Positions 27,316 through 36,157 of a stretch of DNA of 64,000 nt are shown here, piece after piece (positions within the stretch are counted from its first letter, which is position 1; each line of letters starts with the position of its first letter). Source of the DNA: Treponema medium (lineage in GTDB: Bacteria; Spirochaetota; Spirochaetia; Treponematales; Treponemataceae); assembly GCF_017161265.1 (NCBI RefSeq), contig NZ_CP031393.1:744001-808000 (forward strand), given 5' to 3'. The notes beneath the pieces are model-generated. The model had not been told where the DNA came from. It made no database searches and saw nothing but the letters and a program-made list of their open reading frames with translations. The translations under genes were made by a program, and so were the position numbers.

Positions 27316-28815
27316 CTATTCCTTTCGCGGTCTTGCCCATACTTCTTGAGAAAACGTCCCCACCCGCGTACCCGCCTCATCGTCATAGGCGGCAACGGCA
27401 AAAAAATAAATTTTACCATTATGCAAATTCGGGATGCGATAAGAAAGGACTTTACCCACATTCAGAGGTGAGCCTGCCGAAAAATATTCTCCTCGGCGCT
27501 CTCCATAATAAATCATATAACCTTTTACATCAAAATCAATTGACGGCGTCCATGACAGCTCTATTTCGCCGTCCTTCGGTACTGCAAATAATCGTGCAGG
27601 CGGCAACGGTTCGGAATCTTTTTCATATTCAAGACTGATGGAATGTATAATCGGCGTTTTTTGTCCTTCTGCATCCGGATATAAATTTCCTGCAATTTGA
27701 AAGAACCGTCCTTGCATTCCCGTAATTGCCTGCCCGCTGTGTACGGGTTTCCATGCAGGCTCTGTATCCGTCCATGTATAGCGGTTCTCGCCGGAGCGAA
27801 TAAAAAACACCGCATCCGTTTGTACCGGCGTATCCACAGAAACAGTCAGCATCTTTGCCTCGGACAGAGAACCGCCTGAATCAATAATCAGAGATTCAAA
27901 ACGACCGCCGTTAAGATGATACCGGTCAAACAACGCAGTTTGTTCGGAAAAAGTCGGCTGTTCAACAAACCGTTTCGTTATCTTCATCTCATCAAGCATT
28001 CCCGAATACTGCACACCAATTGAAAGATCCGCTGCATGCCCCATTTTTGACAATAAAACGGCATCGCTTTCTCGCCCATTCTCGGTAATGTAGACAATAT
28101 TTTCCGTATGCCCGTTCATCCGGTATTCCAATAGTCCAATTTCTTCATCATACGTAATCAGGTGATGTGACCATTGGGAAGGAATTAAATTAGTGCGACC
28201 CTTTAGCTGAATGGAAATACCGTTATTGTATTTATCTTGCCAAATGTTAAAAAAATTCCATTGCAGCTTATTCTGAATAATCTGTGCGATAATATGTTGA
28301 TCAGTTAAGCGTTCTCTTTCAAAATATGAGGAATACCATTGAAGAATAATACTACCGTTTTCGGTAACCGACGGTGCAATCCAAAACTCAATCGTAAACG
28401 AACCGGCAGAACTTTCACCTCCGAAAAAAGATCCTTTTTGAGGTTTTAAAACTAAACCAGCCGTTTTGATATGAGGGCTGCACATTGCAGCACCGGCTCC
28501 GAGCTTTGCTTGTTCAGCACCTGCAAAACGCATATTTGAGGAGACAACCGTATAGGAACTGGTCTCTTCCACGATAGAAGGAGAATCGAAATTGAGATAA
28601 AGATCGGTTTCCTGCGTTATCTTTGGGACACTGCTGCTGAGCGAAATACCGGGATTCCCGTATTTTCCCGGACACATCTGTATATTTTCTGTATACTGGA
28701 GCATTCCCCACCCGTGCTTTCCGCCTAATTCAAATACCGCATTACCGGTAAACGAAGCAGTGAGAATGCTTGAGAAAAAAAATAGCGCTGCAAAAATTTT
28801 TTTCATACACATCAT
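27316..28815 (-). CDS. Secreted LamG-like plus Fn3 domain protein
   Basis: A 499-residue protein with signal peptide at residues 4-22 (MKKIFAALFFFSSILTASF). A concanavalin-like LamG region spans about 130-300 (GSFTIEFWIAPSVTENGSII, QWSHHLITYDEEIG, FSIGVQYSGMLDEMKI-like). An Fn3 domain at the C-terminus (ARLFAVPKDGEIELSWTPSI and VSYRIPNLHNGKIYFFAVAAY). Likely envelope or surface; ligand unknown. A GATAAT box ends seven bases before the first ATG (28815), suggesting a leaderless transcript, though the -35 is poor. The TPR gene follows by 17 bases. Confidence 0.8.
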   Translation of the reverse strand: MMCMKKIFAALFFFSSILTASFTGNAVFELGGKHGWGMLQYTENIQMCPGKYGNPGISLSSSVPKITQETDLYLNFDSPSIVEETSSYTVVSSNMRFAGAEQAKLGAGAAMCSPHIKTAGLVLKPQKGSFFGGESSAGSFTIEFWIAPSVTENGSIILQWYSSYFERERLTDQHIIAQIIQNKLQWNFFNIWQDKYNNGISIQLKGRTNLIPSQWSHHLITYDEEIGLLEYRMNGHTENIVYITENGRESDAVLLSKMGHAADLSIGVQYSGMLDEMKITKRFVEQPTFSEQTALFDRYHLNGGRFESLIIDSGGSLSEAKMLTVSVDTPVQTDAVFFIRSGENRYTWTDTEPAWKPVHSGQAITGMQGRFFQIAGNLYPDAEGQKTPIIHSISLEYEKDSEPLPPARLFAVPKDGEIELSWTPSIDFDVKGYMIYYGERRGEYFSAGSPLNVGKVLSYRIPNLHNGKIYFFAVAAYDDEAGTRVGTFSQEVWARPRKE

Positions 28816-28897
28816 CGTTTCAATTATCGGATAAAAGTATATATCATTTAAGAAAGTTTTAATAGACCGGAAAAGGAAAGCGCCATGGCAAACACAT

Positions 28898-28990
28898 CAG
28901 AACTACTACGGAACGTGGTAATTCCACGTAGTAACAAGTTTTGCCAAGTCAAAACTTAACACGAATACTGTATCAGGAGGTACAGTATTC
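28898..28990 (+). repeat. Three-hairpin intergenic element, copy E
   Basis: Three hairpins in a row: ACGTGG-TAATT-CCACGT (28913-28929), AAGTTTTG-CCAAGT-CAAAACTT (28936-28957) and GAATACTGTA-TCAGGAGG-TACAGTATTC (28963-28990). The same order and loops, with different stems, occur near 43052-43160 and, in extended form, at 42418-42621. Confidence 0.75.
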
Positions 28991-29044
28991 GCGTCTCCGC
29001 AGCATAATACAGGCTGTTCAACCTCGTAGTGTTTTATAGTCGTA

Positions 29045-30676
29045 TTATTTTGACGGCTGAAAATGAACCTTCGTTATCTTCGGCAAAATAATGATACCGC
29101 CGGTAAACACAACTAACACAGCAATCCATGCAGAAAGGATATTCATAAAAATTCCGCCGGTGATAAAACCTGCTAACGAACAAGTTGCAACGAAAAGCGC
29201 ATAGGGCATTTGCGTTGCAACATGCTCCAAATGCGGACAGGCTGCTCCGGTAGAAGATAAAATCGTTGTGTCTGAAATTGGGGACGCATGGTCTCCGAAA
29301 ACAGCTCCTCCGAGAACGGCTGAAATACAAATAAAGACGGCATTAAACGCGGTGTTTTGCGCTAATCCGGCGTTTTCCGTTAACCCGACAGCTATCGGCA
29401 TAATAATCGGAATCATAATACCGAACGTACCCCAGCTGGTACCGGTTGCAAATGCGATAACTGCTGACAGCGCAAAGACGATAGCGGGAAGTATCCACAG
29501 CGGAAAGGAACTGCTCACAACCAGCTCAGAAAGATAACGTCCCAGTCCCAAACCGCCGTCTGTAGGAGATGAGCGTATGACCGCTCCGATTGACCATGCC
29601 ATCGTCAAGATAATAAGGGCGGGAACCATAGATTTTATACCGTCGCGGACAGCTTCACTTGCTTCTTTCAGATTCATAAGGCGACGTGCAAGATAGTAAA
29701 TGTATGTAACGGTTAAGGTAAAAATAATAGCGTAAAAAAGCGCATAGGAAGAATCGGTATTGATAAAGGCGTCGCGGAGACTCATCGATGCGGCTGCTTG
29801 CGATATAGTGGTAATTGTGATGCCGTCGATTGCGTTAATCCACGAAACGGCGGGAAAAAAGGCAATGGCAAAAACAATAAGAAGCAAAATGGGCAGCAGC
29901 ATATCGATTGGCTTTGCACGGGTTGTCTGCTCTTCGGGAATGTCGCCGGAGATAACGCCATAGAGTTCTTCGTTCCAGAGGAGACCGGAAGTTCTTGCTA
30001 AGTCCTCGGATTTTTTCATTGCGCCGAAATCCGATTTAAAAAAGATGATGACAAGAATCATCAGAATCGTCGTCAGTGCGTAAAGGTTGTACGGAATAGC
30101 GCGGATAAAAAATTCAAAATCGCTCATACCCAGTTTACTGAATCCTTCGGAATTTCTTACGATAGACATAACGGTAACAACCCAGCTTGAAACAGGCGCC
30201 AAAATGCACACAGGGGCGGCGGTGGAATCCAGAATATACGCAAGCTTTGCACGCGGTACCTTATGTTGATCATTTATCGGACGCATAACAGTTCCAACCG
30301 TTAAAGAGTTGAAATAGTCATCGATAAAAACGATTAAGCCGAAAATAAACGTTGCAAACTGAGAAGCGGTTTTGTTTTTCAGTTTCTTAGACATCCATAA
30401 TCCAAATGCCTGTGCCGCTCCTGTTTTTGATAACATACCGACCAGTGCGCCGAGCAATCCGCAGAATAGAAAGATACGGATATTCCAACCGTCTGCTAAG
30501 GAGCCGGCAAGTAGATCCGTTACTTTCATAAGTGCAGCTGCTGGGTTTCCTCCGGCAACGATTAGACAGCCGGATAAGATTCCTAAGAAAAGCGAAACGA
30601 TAACATCTTTTGTGATGAAAGCAAGCGCGATAGTTAAAACGGGTGGTATGATCCCCCATATTCCAAAGTGATCCAT
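29045..30676 (-). CDS. NhaC-family Na+/H+ antiporter
   Basis: A 543-residue membrane protein with about 11-12 hydrophobic helices. It matches the NhaC antiporter family (IFGLIVFIDDYFNSLTVGTV, LAYILDSTAAPVCILAPVSSW, GDHASPISDTTILSSTGAAC). Exports Na+ (or related cation/solute) in exchange for protons. Start taken at 30676, with AAGGAG upstream at a long spacing; a longer reading to 30736 looks unlike the family. No regulator is adjacent. Confidence 0.88.
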   Translation of the reverse strand: MDHFGIWGIIPPVLTIALAFITKDVIVSLFLGILSGCLIVAGGNPAAALMKVTDLLAGSLADGWNIRIFLFCGLLGALVGMLSKTGAAQAFGLWMSKKLKNKTASQFATFIFGLIVFIDDYFNSLTVGTVMRPINDQHKVPRAKLAYILDSTAAPVCILAPVSSWVVTVMSIVRNSEGFSKLGMSDFEFFIRAIPYNLYALTTILMILVIIFFKSDFGAMKKSEDLARTSGLLWNEELYGVISGDIPEEQTTRAKPIDMLLPILLLIVFAIAFFPAVSWINAIDGITITTISQAAASMSLRDAFINTDSSYALFYAIIFTLTVTYIYYLARRLMNLKEASEAVRDGIKSMVPALIILTMAWSIGAVIRSSPTDGGLGLGRYLSELVVSSSFPLWILPAIVFALSAVIAFATGTSWGTFGIMIPIIMPIAVGLTENAGLAQNTAFNAVFICISAVLGGAVFGDHASPISDTTILSSTGAACPHLEHVATQMPYALFVATCSLAGFITGGIFMNILSAWIAVLVVFTGGIIILPKITKVHFQPSK

Positions 30677-30927
30677 AAATATAAAAGACTCCTTTTTATC
30701 AGGGTTGAGATAAGCAAAAGAAGAGAAAATCTCCAAAATCTAACCAACTGTTTAGAGATAACCGAAAAAGTATTGTAACATATATTTGATATCTGTACAG
30801 TAGGGGGTATACTTGGAGCTGGAAAATAAGTTTATAATCCATACTATAAATCAGAAAACATATTTATCATAAAAAATTGCGTTCTCTATTAATGACTACC
30901 TGTTCGTTTTATGATATAGTACAGGGT

Positions 30928-31917
30928 ATGCAAGAAATACCATTATCAGCGGACTTGACTGTTCAAGCAAAAACGTTTTTACAGAAAACCTCATTCTTTT
31001 CCGGCTGGACTGACATTGAACTAGACGAAATTATGATGCACTGTCAAGTAAATGAATTTGAAGATGGCAGCGTAATATTCACCCCTGAAGAGAACGGATC
31101 GAAGGTATATCTGTTACTGAACGGTAGCGCGGAAGTCCTTGCTCCCGATAAAAAGGCTGCGTTGGCTGAATTTGTTGCAGGGGAGTTATTCGGCGAAATC
31201 GCCTTGCTGACCGGTAAACCGCATGATGCCTACGCAATAGCGCGTAAACAAGCCCGTGTCTTAGAATTTCCCAAAGGCGGGGTTCCGCTTGAAACCTTAT
31301 TCCACGATAATCCGCGGATACTTGCACATCTCTTTCAATCATTATTGATTTTCACCTCTCAACGTACCAGAGCCGCCAATATGCTCATTAAAGAGAATTC
31401 ACCGGTTGTACGCGAGCTGCGAAATCAGGTATACAGCGACAAGCTTTCCGGTCTCTTTAACCGTACCTATTTAGAGGAATCGTTTACAGAATTTTGCAAA
31501 GGACCTTTTGCACTCATTATGATGAAACCGGATAACTTTAAGCAGATCAACGACAGTTTCGGTCATGAAGCAGGCGATACTGCGCTTATCTTTATTGCCG
31601 GTCATCTAAAAAAAGCCTTTTCGGAAAATACCATTTTGGTGCGTTACGAAGGGAACGAATTTGCAGTCCTTACCCATCTGTATACCGATAAGGAGTCTGC
31701 TCGAACATTTGCAGAAAAAATCAAACATGAGTTGGAAACGTTAGATCTTTCTCATCTTTTTAATGGAGAGAAAATCTTTTTAAGTATGAGTCTCGGTATC
31801 GTCCTCTTCCCCCAGCACGGGAAAATTTACACCGATATTGTAACACGATGTTCCGGTATACCATTGATAGGTAGACAACGCGGCGGTTCGATGATTTTAT
31901 TTCCGGAGGATATATAA
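30928..31917 (+). CDS. cNMP-binding / degenerate GGDEF protein
   Basis: A 329-residue protein. N-terminal cyclic-nucleotide-binding fold (VIFTPEENGSKVYLLLNGSA, GELFGEIALLTGKPHDAYA), then a GGDEF-like domain (SDKLSGLFNRTYLEESF, LVRYEGNEFAVL). The catalytic GG(D/E)EF is replaced by EGNEF, so diguanylate cyclase activity is unlikely. It overlaps the next gene by TAATG. TATAGT at 30915-30920 ends seven bases before the ATG; no ribosome binding site. May act as a dominant partner or sensor of the intact enzyme behind it. Confidence 0.85.
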   Translation: MQEIPLSADLTVQAKTFLQKTSFFSGWTDIELDEIMMHCQVNEFEDGSVIFTPEENGSKVYLLLNGSAEVLAPDKKAALAEFVAGELFGEIALLTGKPHDAYAIARKQARVLEFPKGGVPLETLFHDNPRILAHLFQSLLIFTSQRTRAANMLIKENSPVVRELRNQVYSDKLSGLFNRTYLEESFTEFCKGPFALIMMKPDNFKQINDSFGHEAGDTALIFIAGHLKKAFSENTILVRYEGNEFAVLTHLYTDKESARTFAEKIKHELETLDLSHLFNGEKIFLSMSLGIVLFPQHGKIYTDIVTRCSGIPLIGRQRGGSMILFPEDI

Positions 31918-32876
31918 TGCTCGAAGTAAAACAGCGGTGGCTTGAAGTTTTGCGGAAAACTTCTCTTTTTTCACGCTTAACACCTAATCAAATGGGAGTT
32001 GTTCTTTCATCTCTCTTTTATTGCGAAGTAGAGGCAGGACAGACCCTCGTGTATGAAGGTGAAATCGGTTCGGAGCTTTTTATTATTGTGCAAGGATGCA
32101 TATCGATTTCGGTAAAATCGGGAGAAGAAAATATCGAACTGGGCAGGCTGCGTTCCGGAGACTTTTTCGGTGAAATGTCGCTGCTGGAGCAAACAGCTCG
32201 TTCAGCTTCTTGTACAGCGGTGGAAAATACTTCTTGCTTTATGCTTAAAGCACGGGATTTTTCGCAGATTATTGTAAACGACCCTGTTATTGCTGTTTCT
32301 ATCCTACAGCAAATGCTTTCAAGTACGGTTTCCCGTCTCTTGCGGACAAACAGCTTTTTAACGCAGGTTATTCAGTGGGGTGACGAAGCTAAGAAGCGCG
32401 CCATCACCGATCCCTTTACAGGGCTCTTTAACCGCCGTTATTTGGATGATAATATCGGAAACCTTATCCGCCGAAACACGGAAACTACCGGCGCCAGTTT
32501 TGCAATGGTGGATATCGACCGTTTCGGCACCTTGAATAAGACCTACGGAAGTGTGTTCTGCGACAGCATTTTACTTGCAATTACCGATGTGTTTAAGAAA
32601 ACCTTTGACCATCAGGATACGCTGATCCGGTACGGCGGTGACGAGTTCTGTTTTATTGTCGGAGGAAATTTTGAACGAGCTGAAACGCTTTGCCAAAATG
32701 TCTGTGAGGGAGTAAACGCTATCAGATTTAGCGAACATCCCGATTTGGCGGTTTCTTGTTCAATCGGCTTAGTTCCCTGCGCCCATAACGATAATGTGCA
32801 GGATATACTCAAGCATTCCGACGAAGCGCTATACTGTGCAAAAGAGCAGGGACGAAACCGTGTATGCACGGCTTAG
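31917..32876 (+). CDS. cNMP-binding / GGDEF diguanylate cyclase
   Basis: A 319-residue protein built like its upstream neighbour: cyclic-nucleotide-binding domain (YEGEIGSELFIIVQGCISIS; GDFFGEMSLLEQTARSASC) followed by a GGDEF domain with intact LIRYGGDEFCFIVG. Expected to make c-di-GMP from GTP under control of a nucleotide or related ligand. Coupled to the gene before it by a one-base overlap, so the two are made together. Confidence 0.88.
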   Translation: MLEVKQRWLEVLRKTSLFSRLTPNQMGVVLSSLFYCEVEAGQTLVYEGEIGSELFIIVQGCISISVKSGEENIELGRLRSGDFFGEMSLLEQTARSASCTAVENTSCFMLKARDFSQIIVNDPVIAVSILQQMLSSTVSRLLRTNSFLTQVIQWGDEAKKRAITDPFTGLFNRRYLDDNIGNLIRRNTETTGASFAMVDIDRFGTLNKTYGSVFCDSILLAITDVFKKTFDHQDTLIRYGGDEFCFIVGGNFERAETLCQNVCEGVNAIRFSEHPDLAVSCSIGLVPCAHNDNVQDILKHSDEALYCAKEQGRNRVCTA

Positions 32877-32945
32877 TACAGTACAAAAACGCGGAGCTGT
32901 CATATCAAGTCGTATCAATATGAAAAAATATAAGGTTTATACGGT

Positions 32946-33842
32946 ATGATTTCACTTCTAAAGCTCTTCGGTGTGGGAGTATTCATCGGCATTGCCAATG
33001 TTGTACCCGGAGTTTCCGGCGGTACGATTGCGGTGATTTGTAATGTCTACGATAAACTAATCATATTGAGTTCACTTAATCTTAAACGGATAAAAGAGGC
33101 TTGGCAGGATATACTAAGCCTTGCCTTGGGAATCGGTGCGGGAATTGTGCTGTTTGCAAAGGTGATTACGCTGCTATACCGTGCGTATCCGGCACAGACA
33201 AGCGCCTTTTTTATCGGGGTTGTGGTCGGGAGCATACCGTTTTTATTCCGAAAGGCTCGTGCCGGTATTCCTGTCGATGCAGTTGCAGAAAACGGTTCTA
33301 TGGCATCCAGATGGCTGTATGGAACGCTATGCTGCGGAGTTGCCGGTTTTGCGCTGATGCTGGGAATGTTTTTCTTACAGCGCCGCGGTGTACAAGCTGC
33401 TGCCGTTGTTACCGCCTTTTCGCTGCCATTTGCGGCAAAATTAGTGGTAATGGGAGCTTTAGCTGCGGTTGCGATGCTGATTCCGGGGATTTCCGGCTCG
33501 TTTGTGTTGTTGATTCTCGGCGTGTATCCGACAGTACTGCAAGCAGTCGCAGACTTTAATATGCTATTGCTTATACCTATTGCGCTTGGCGTTGGAGCAG
33601 GGTTGGTATTCGGAGCACGGATGATTGCCGTATTGTTGGAACGTTTCCCTGCGCCGATGTATGCTTTTATTCTCGGCTTGGTTGCGGGTTCGATACTCTA
33701 TCTCTATTCGAGTACCAGCTGCCAGCCTTTTACGATGCGGGTTATTTCCGGAATAGTATGTGTTATCGGCTACGCGGCTGTTTCGTTCTTTTCGAGGCGA
33801 GAAGCAATGGAACAGCAGAAAGATGCCGCAGATGAGGAATAA
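32946..33842 (+). CDS. DUF368 protein, PopT-type polyprenyl-phosphate translocase
   Basis: A 298-residue membrane protein with 8-9 hydrophobic helices. DUF368 signatures: IGIANVVPGVSGGTIAVICN near residue 15-34 and MLIPGISGSFVLLILGVYPT near 178-197, an inverted-repeat pair of the family. Members (PopT) recycle undecaprenyl phosphate across the cytoplasmic membrane. Sits 69 bases after the GGDEF gene. Confidence 0.85.
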   Translation: MISLLKLFGVGVFIGIANVVPGVSGGTIAVICNVYDKLIILSSLNLKRIKEAWQDILSLALGIGAGIVLFAKVITLLYRAYPAQTSAFFIGVVVGSIPFLFRKARAGIPVDAVAENGSMASRWLYGTLCCGVAGFALMLGMFFLQRRGVQAAAVVTAFSLPFAAKLVVMGALAAVAMLIPGISGSFVLLILGVYPTVLQAVADFNMLLLIPIALGVGAGLVFGARMIAVLLERFPAPMYAFILGLVAGSILYLYSSTSCQPFTMRVISGIVCVIGYAAVSFFSRREAMEQQKDAADEE

Positions 33843-33871
33843 TCGTATATCTTTTTCAGTGGGAGGAATGT

Positions 33872-34411
33872 ATGTTTGAATCTTTACAAGTAACATCAGA
33901 ATTAGTAGACAAGGTGATTAAGCCTTTTTCTGCGTTAGCTAAACATGGTGTACTCGTCAGCGCCGGACACGGAACGGAGCGCGGCGAGTGGAATACTATG
34001 ACTGCATCGTGGGCATTGATGGGGCATCTATGGAACCGCCCGATGGCTGCTTTGTTTATTAGACCGCAGCGGCATACCGCGGTATTTGCCGAAGAAGAAG
34101 ATTACTTGAGCGTGTCCTTTTTGGATACTGCCGATGAAAAAATGTGCGAAGCCCTTAAAATATGCGGTACCGTGTCGGGTCGAGATGAAGATAAAGCTGC
34201 CAGCGCAGGGCTTACACCGGTATTCCACGACAATACCGTTATCGGATTTGAGGAAGCCATACTTACCGTATCATGCCGGAAACTCTACCGGAGTCAGTTC
34301 GATATGGATTTGTTTTTAGATCCGCAGGTCATTATCGACTGTTATCCCAAGAAAGATTTTCACTACGTCTATTTCTGCGAAATCCGCGATGCCTACCTTC
34401 GCCATAAATAG
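33872..34411 (+). CDS. Flavin reductase-like FMN-binding protein
   Basis: A 179-residue split-barrel flavoprotein: GEWNTMTASWALMGHLWNRP (FMN phosphate binding), FIRPQRHTAVFAEEEDYLSV and the closing segment VIIDCYPKKDFHYVYFCEI. Such proteins reduce free FMN or serve as flavoredoxins. GGGAGGA lies upstream of the ATG. 30 bases after the DUF368 gene, so possibly cotranscribed. Confidence 0.85.
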   Translation: MFESLQVTSELVDKVIKPFSALAKHGVLVSAGHGTERGEWNTMTASWALMGHLWNRPMAALFIRPQRHTAVFAEEEDYLSVSFLDTADEKMCEALKICGTVSGRDEDKAASAGLTPVFHDNTVIGFEEAILTVSCRKLYRSQFDMDLFLDPQVIIDCYPKKDFHYVYFCEIRDAYLRHK

Positions 34412-34473
34412 GTACTGCCGATGGGCGCCGGTATGTAACCGGGACAGCCGTTATGCGGTTTTAAATGGCAGCT

Positions 34474-34512
34474 GGGCATCTCTCAAAAGCGGTTGAGCTT
34501 TTAGAGATGCCC
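34474..34512. terminator. Dispersed hairpin GGGCATCTCT... copy
   Basis: GGGCATCTCTCAAAAG / CTTTTAGAGATGCCC around GCGGTTGAG. Between the flavin reductase and outer-membrane protein genes; likely a terminator of the former. Confidence 0.6.
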
Positions 34513-34533
34513 GACAATTTTCAAGAGGTCCTT

Positions 34534-36045
34534 ATGAAAAAAATAAGTGCATTAGTTTTTATGGTACTGCTGTTGAGCGCCGTGTTTGCACAGGACGCGG
34601 CACAAACTGAAACAGGCAGTCTTGAAGATGAGCTGTTCGGCGGCGATACCGAAGCGCTCGTTACACCGGAGCAGGCAAACGCCGAAACTCAAAAAAACGG
34701 CATTGCCCTAACGGGCGATCTTAAAACCGCAACACTCGCACTCGAAAGCAATAAATTGCGTATCGGCGGTTCGTTAAACGCTGAATTGGGGCTTAAATAT
34801 GTATGGGCTGATCCGTACACAAAAAAGAGCAATGTAAAAGAGGCTTTTTTAAATCCCAAACAGGCGGTATTGCAGCCGACAATCGGTGCAAACCTCTTTT
34901 TTGATGCGCGACCGATACAGGACTTAAAGTTGTACGGTAAGTTCATCTTTGAATTCCCATTTGAAAAGAGTTTGAACGGAACAATAAGTATCACAAAAGA
35001 GCAAATGGATGAGATTTTGAAGCAGTATCCAGCTCTAAAGACCATACCAAATTTTCCACGAAATGGATTTGGATATCCTATCAGTGTAAACGGTTCACCG
35101 AATTTTAAAATTTGGGAACTGTATACCGATTTCTCGACAAAGGATATTGCATTTTTCCGGTTCGGAAAACATACGGTGAAGTGGGGAACCGGCTATTTTT
35201 ACAGCCCTGCTGATGTTATCAATATTTCGCGGATAGACCCTCAAAAACCGACCGAAGACCGGGAAGGACCCGTTTCACTGCGGACACATATTGTTATTCC
35301 TAAGACGCAGTACAATATATGGTTGTATTTGCTGCCCGACACGGAAACGTTTAAGCCGCAGTATACGGCGGGTGCTGCAAAGGCAGAGTTTGTGTTCGGC
35401 GACTGGGAGTTGGGTGTCGGCGGTTGGTATCGTTATGAAAAGGCTCCGCGGTTTATTACAACCCTCTCCGGCAGTATCGCAGGAAAGGTTGCCGTCTTTG
35501 CGGAAGGCGTATTTGCATGGGGCAGCGATTATACCTATTATAAAGACGATGATGTACTGACGCCGTATACGGTAAAGAATAAGCCATTTTTCCAAGCGAC
35601 GCTCGGCGGCTCGTATTCAAATGAGAACTCACATACAACAATTGCATTCCAATATTACTATAACGGCTTCGGCTATGCAAACACAAAGGCCACCGACCGT
35701 ATTGCTGATAGCGCAGCAGATGCTTTGAACAAAAAAAATTTTACCGATCCTTCGCTCAAAAAATATGAGAATATCGCCGCAATGGGAAACCGAGGTCAGC
35801 ATTATATCGCCTTTACAGTAGCTCAGAACAAGATCGGCACGGAAGATTTGACGGCAAATTTGTTCCAGCAATTCGCAATCAGCGAGCTTGAAGGGCTTAC
35901 AACACTCAGCCTTAACTGGAGAATATTTAAGTTTGTACAGATGAGTACCGGCCCGATATTCTCGTATCCGCTGAGTCCTTCGTCACACAGTAAAGGCTCC
36001 ATCGGCTATAACCTCAGCTTTAAGCTCGGCGGCGGCAAGTTCTAA
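34534..36045 (+). CDS. Treponemal beta-barrel outer-membrane protein
   Basis: A 503-residue protein. Signal peptide MKKISALVFMVLLLSAVFAQ; then alternating amphipathic beta-strands with Gly/aromatic residues throughout, and an aromatic C-terminal strand (GSIGYNLSFKLGGGKF) as in outer-membrane barrels. Segment IGGSLNAELGLKYVWADPYT resembles the first strands of treponemal OMPs. Start 34534 has AGAGG upstream; the longer reading to 34465 is rejected. Substrate or ligand unknown. Confidence 0.8.
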   Translation: MKKISALVFMVLLLSAVFAQDAAQTETGSLEDELFGGDTEALVTPEQANAETQKNGIALTGDLKTATLALESNKLRIGGSLNAELGLKYVWADPYTKKSNVKEAFLNPKQAVLQPTIGANLFFDARPIQDLKLYGKFIFEFPFEKSLNGTISITKEQMDEILKQYPALKTIPNFPRNGFGYPISVNGSPNFKIWELYTDFSTKDIAFFRFGKHTVKWGTGYFYSPADVINISRIDPQKPTEDREGPVSLRTHIVIPKTQYNIWLYLLPDTETFKPQYTAGAAKAEFVFGDWELGVGGWYRYEKAPRFITTLSGSIAGKVAVFAEGVFAWGSDYTYYKDDDVLTPYTVKNKPFFQATLGGSYSNENSHTTIAFQYYYNGFGYANTKATDRIADSAADALNKKNFTDPSLKKYENIAAMGNRGQHYIAFTVAQNKIGTEDLTANLFQQFAISELEGLTTLSLNWRIFKFVQMSTGPIFSYPLSPSSHSKGSIGYNLSFKLGGGKF

Positions 36046-36075
36046 TGTCGGCAATTCATTCATGAGGAGCGTTTA

Positions 36076-36116
36076 GGGTATCTCTAAAAACTCAAGTATA
36101 GCTTTTAGAGATGCCC
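36076..36116. terminator. Dispersed hairpin copy between convergent genes
   Basis: GGGTATCTCTAAAAACTC / GCTTTTAGAGATGCCC. Lies between the outer-membrane protein gene and addA, both pointing at it, so it could stop both. Confidence 0.6.
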
Positions 36117-36157
36117 TAAGTTTGCGCCGCAACAAAGGACACGAACGCCGCCCGCCT

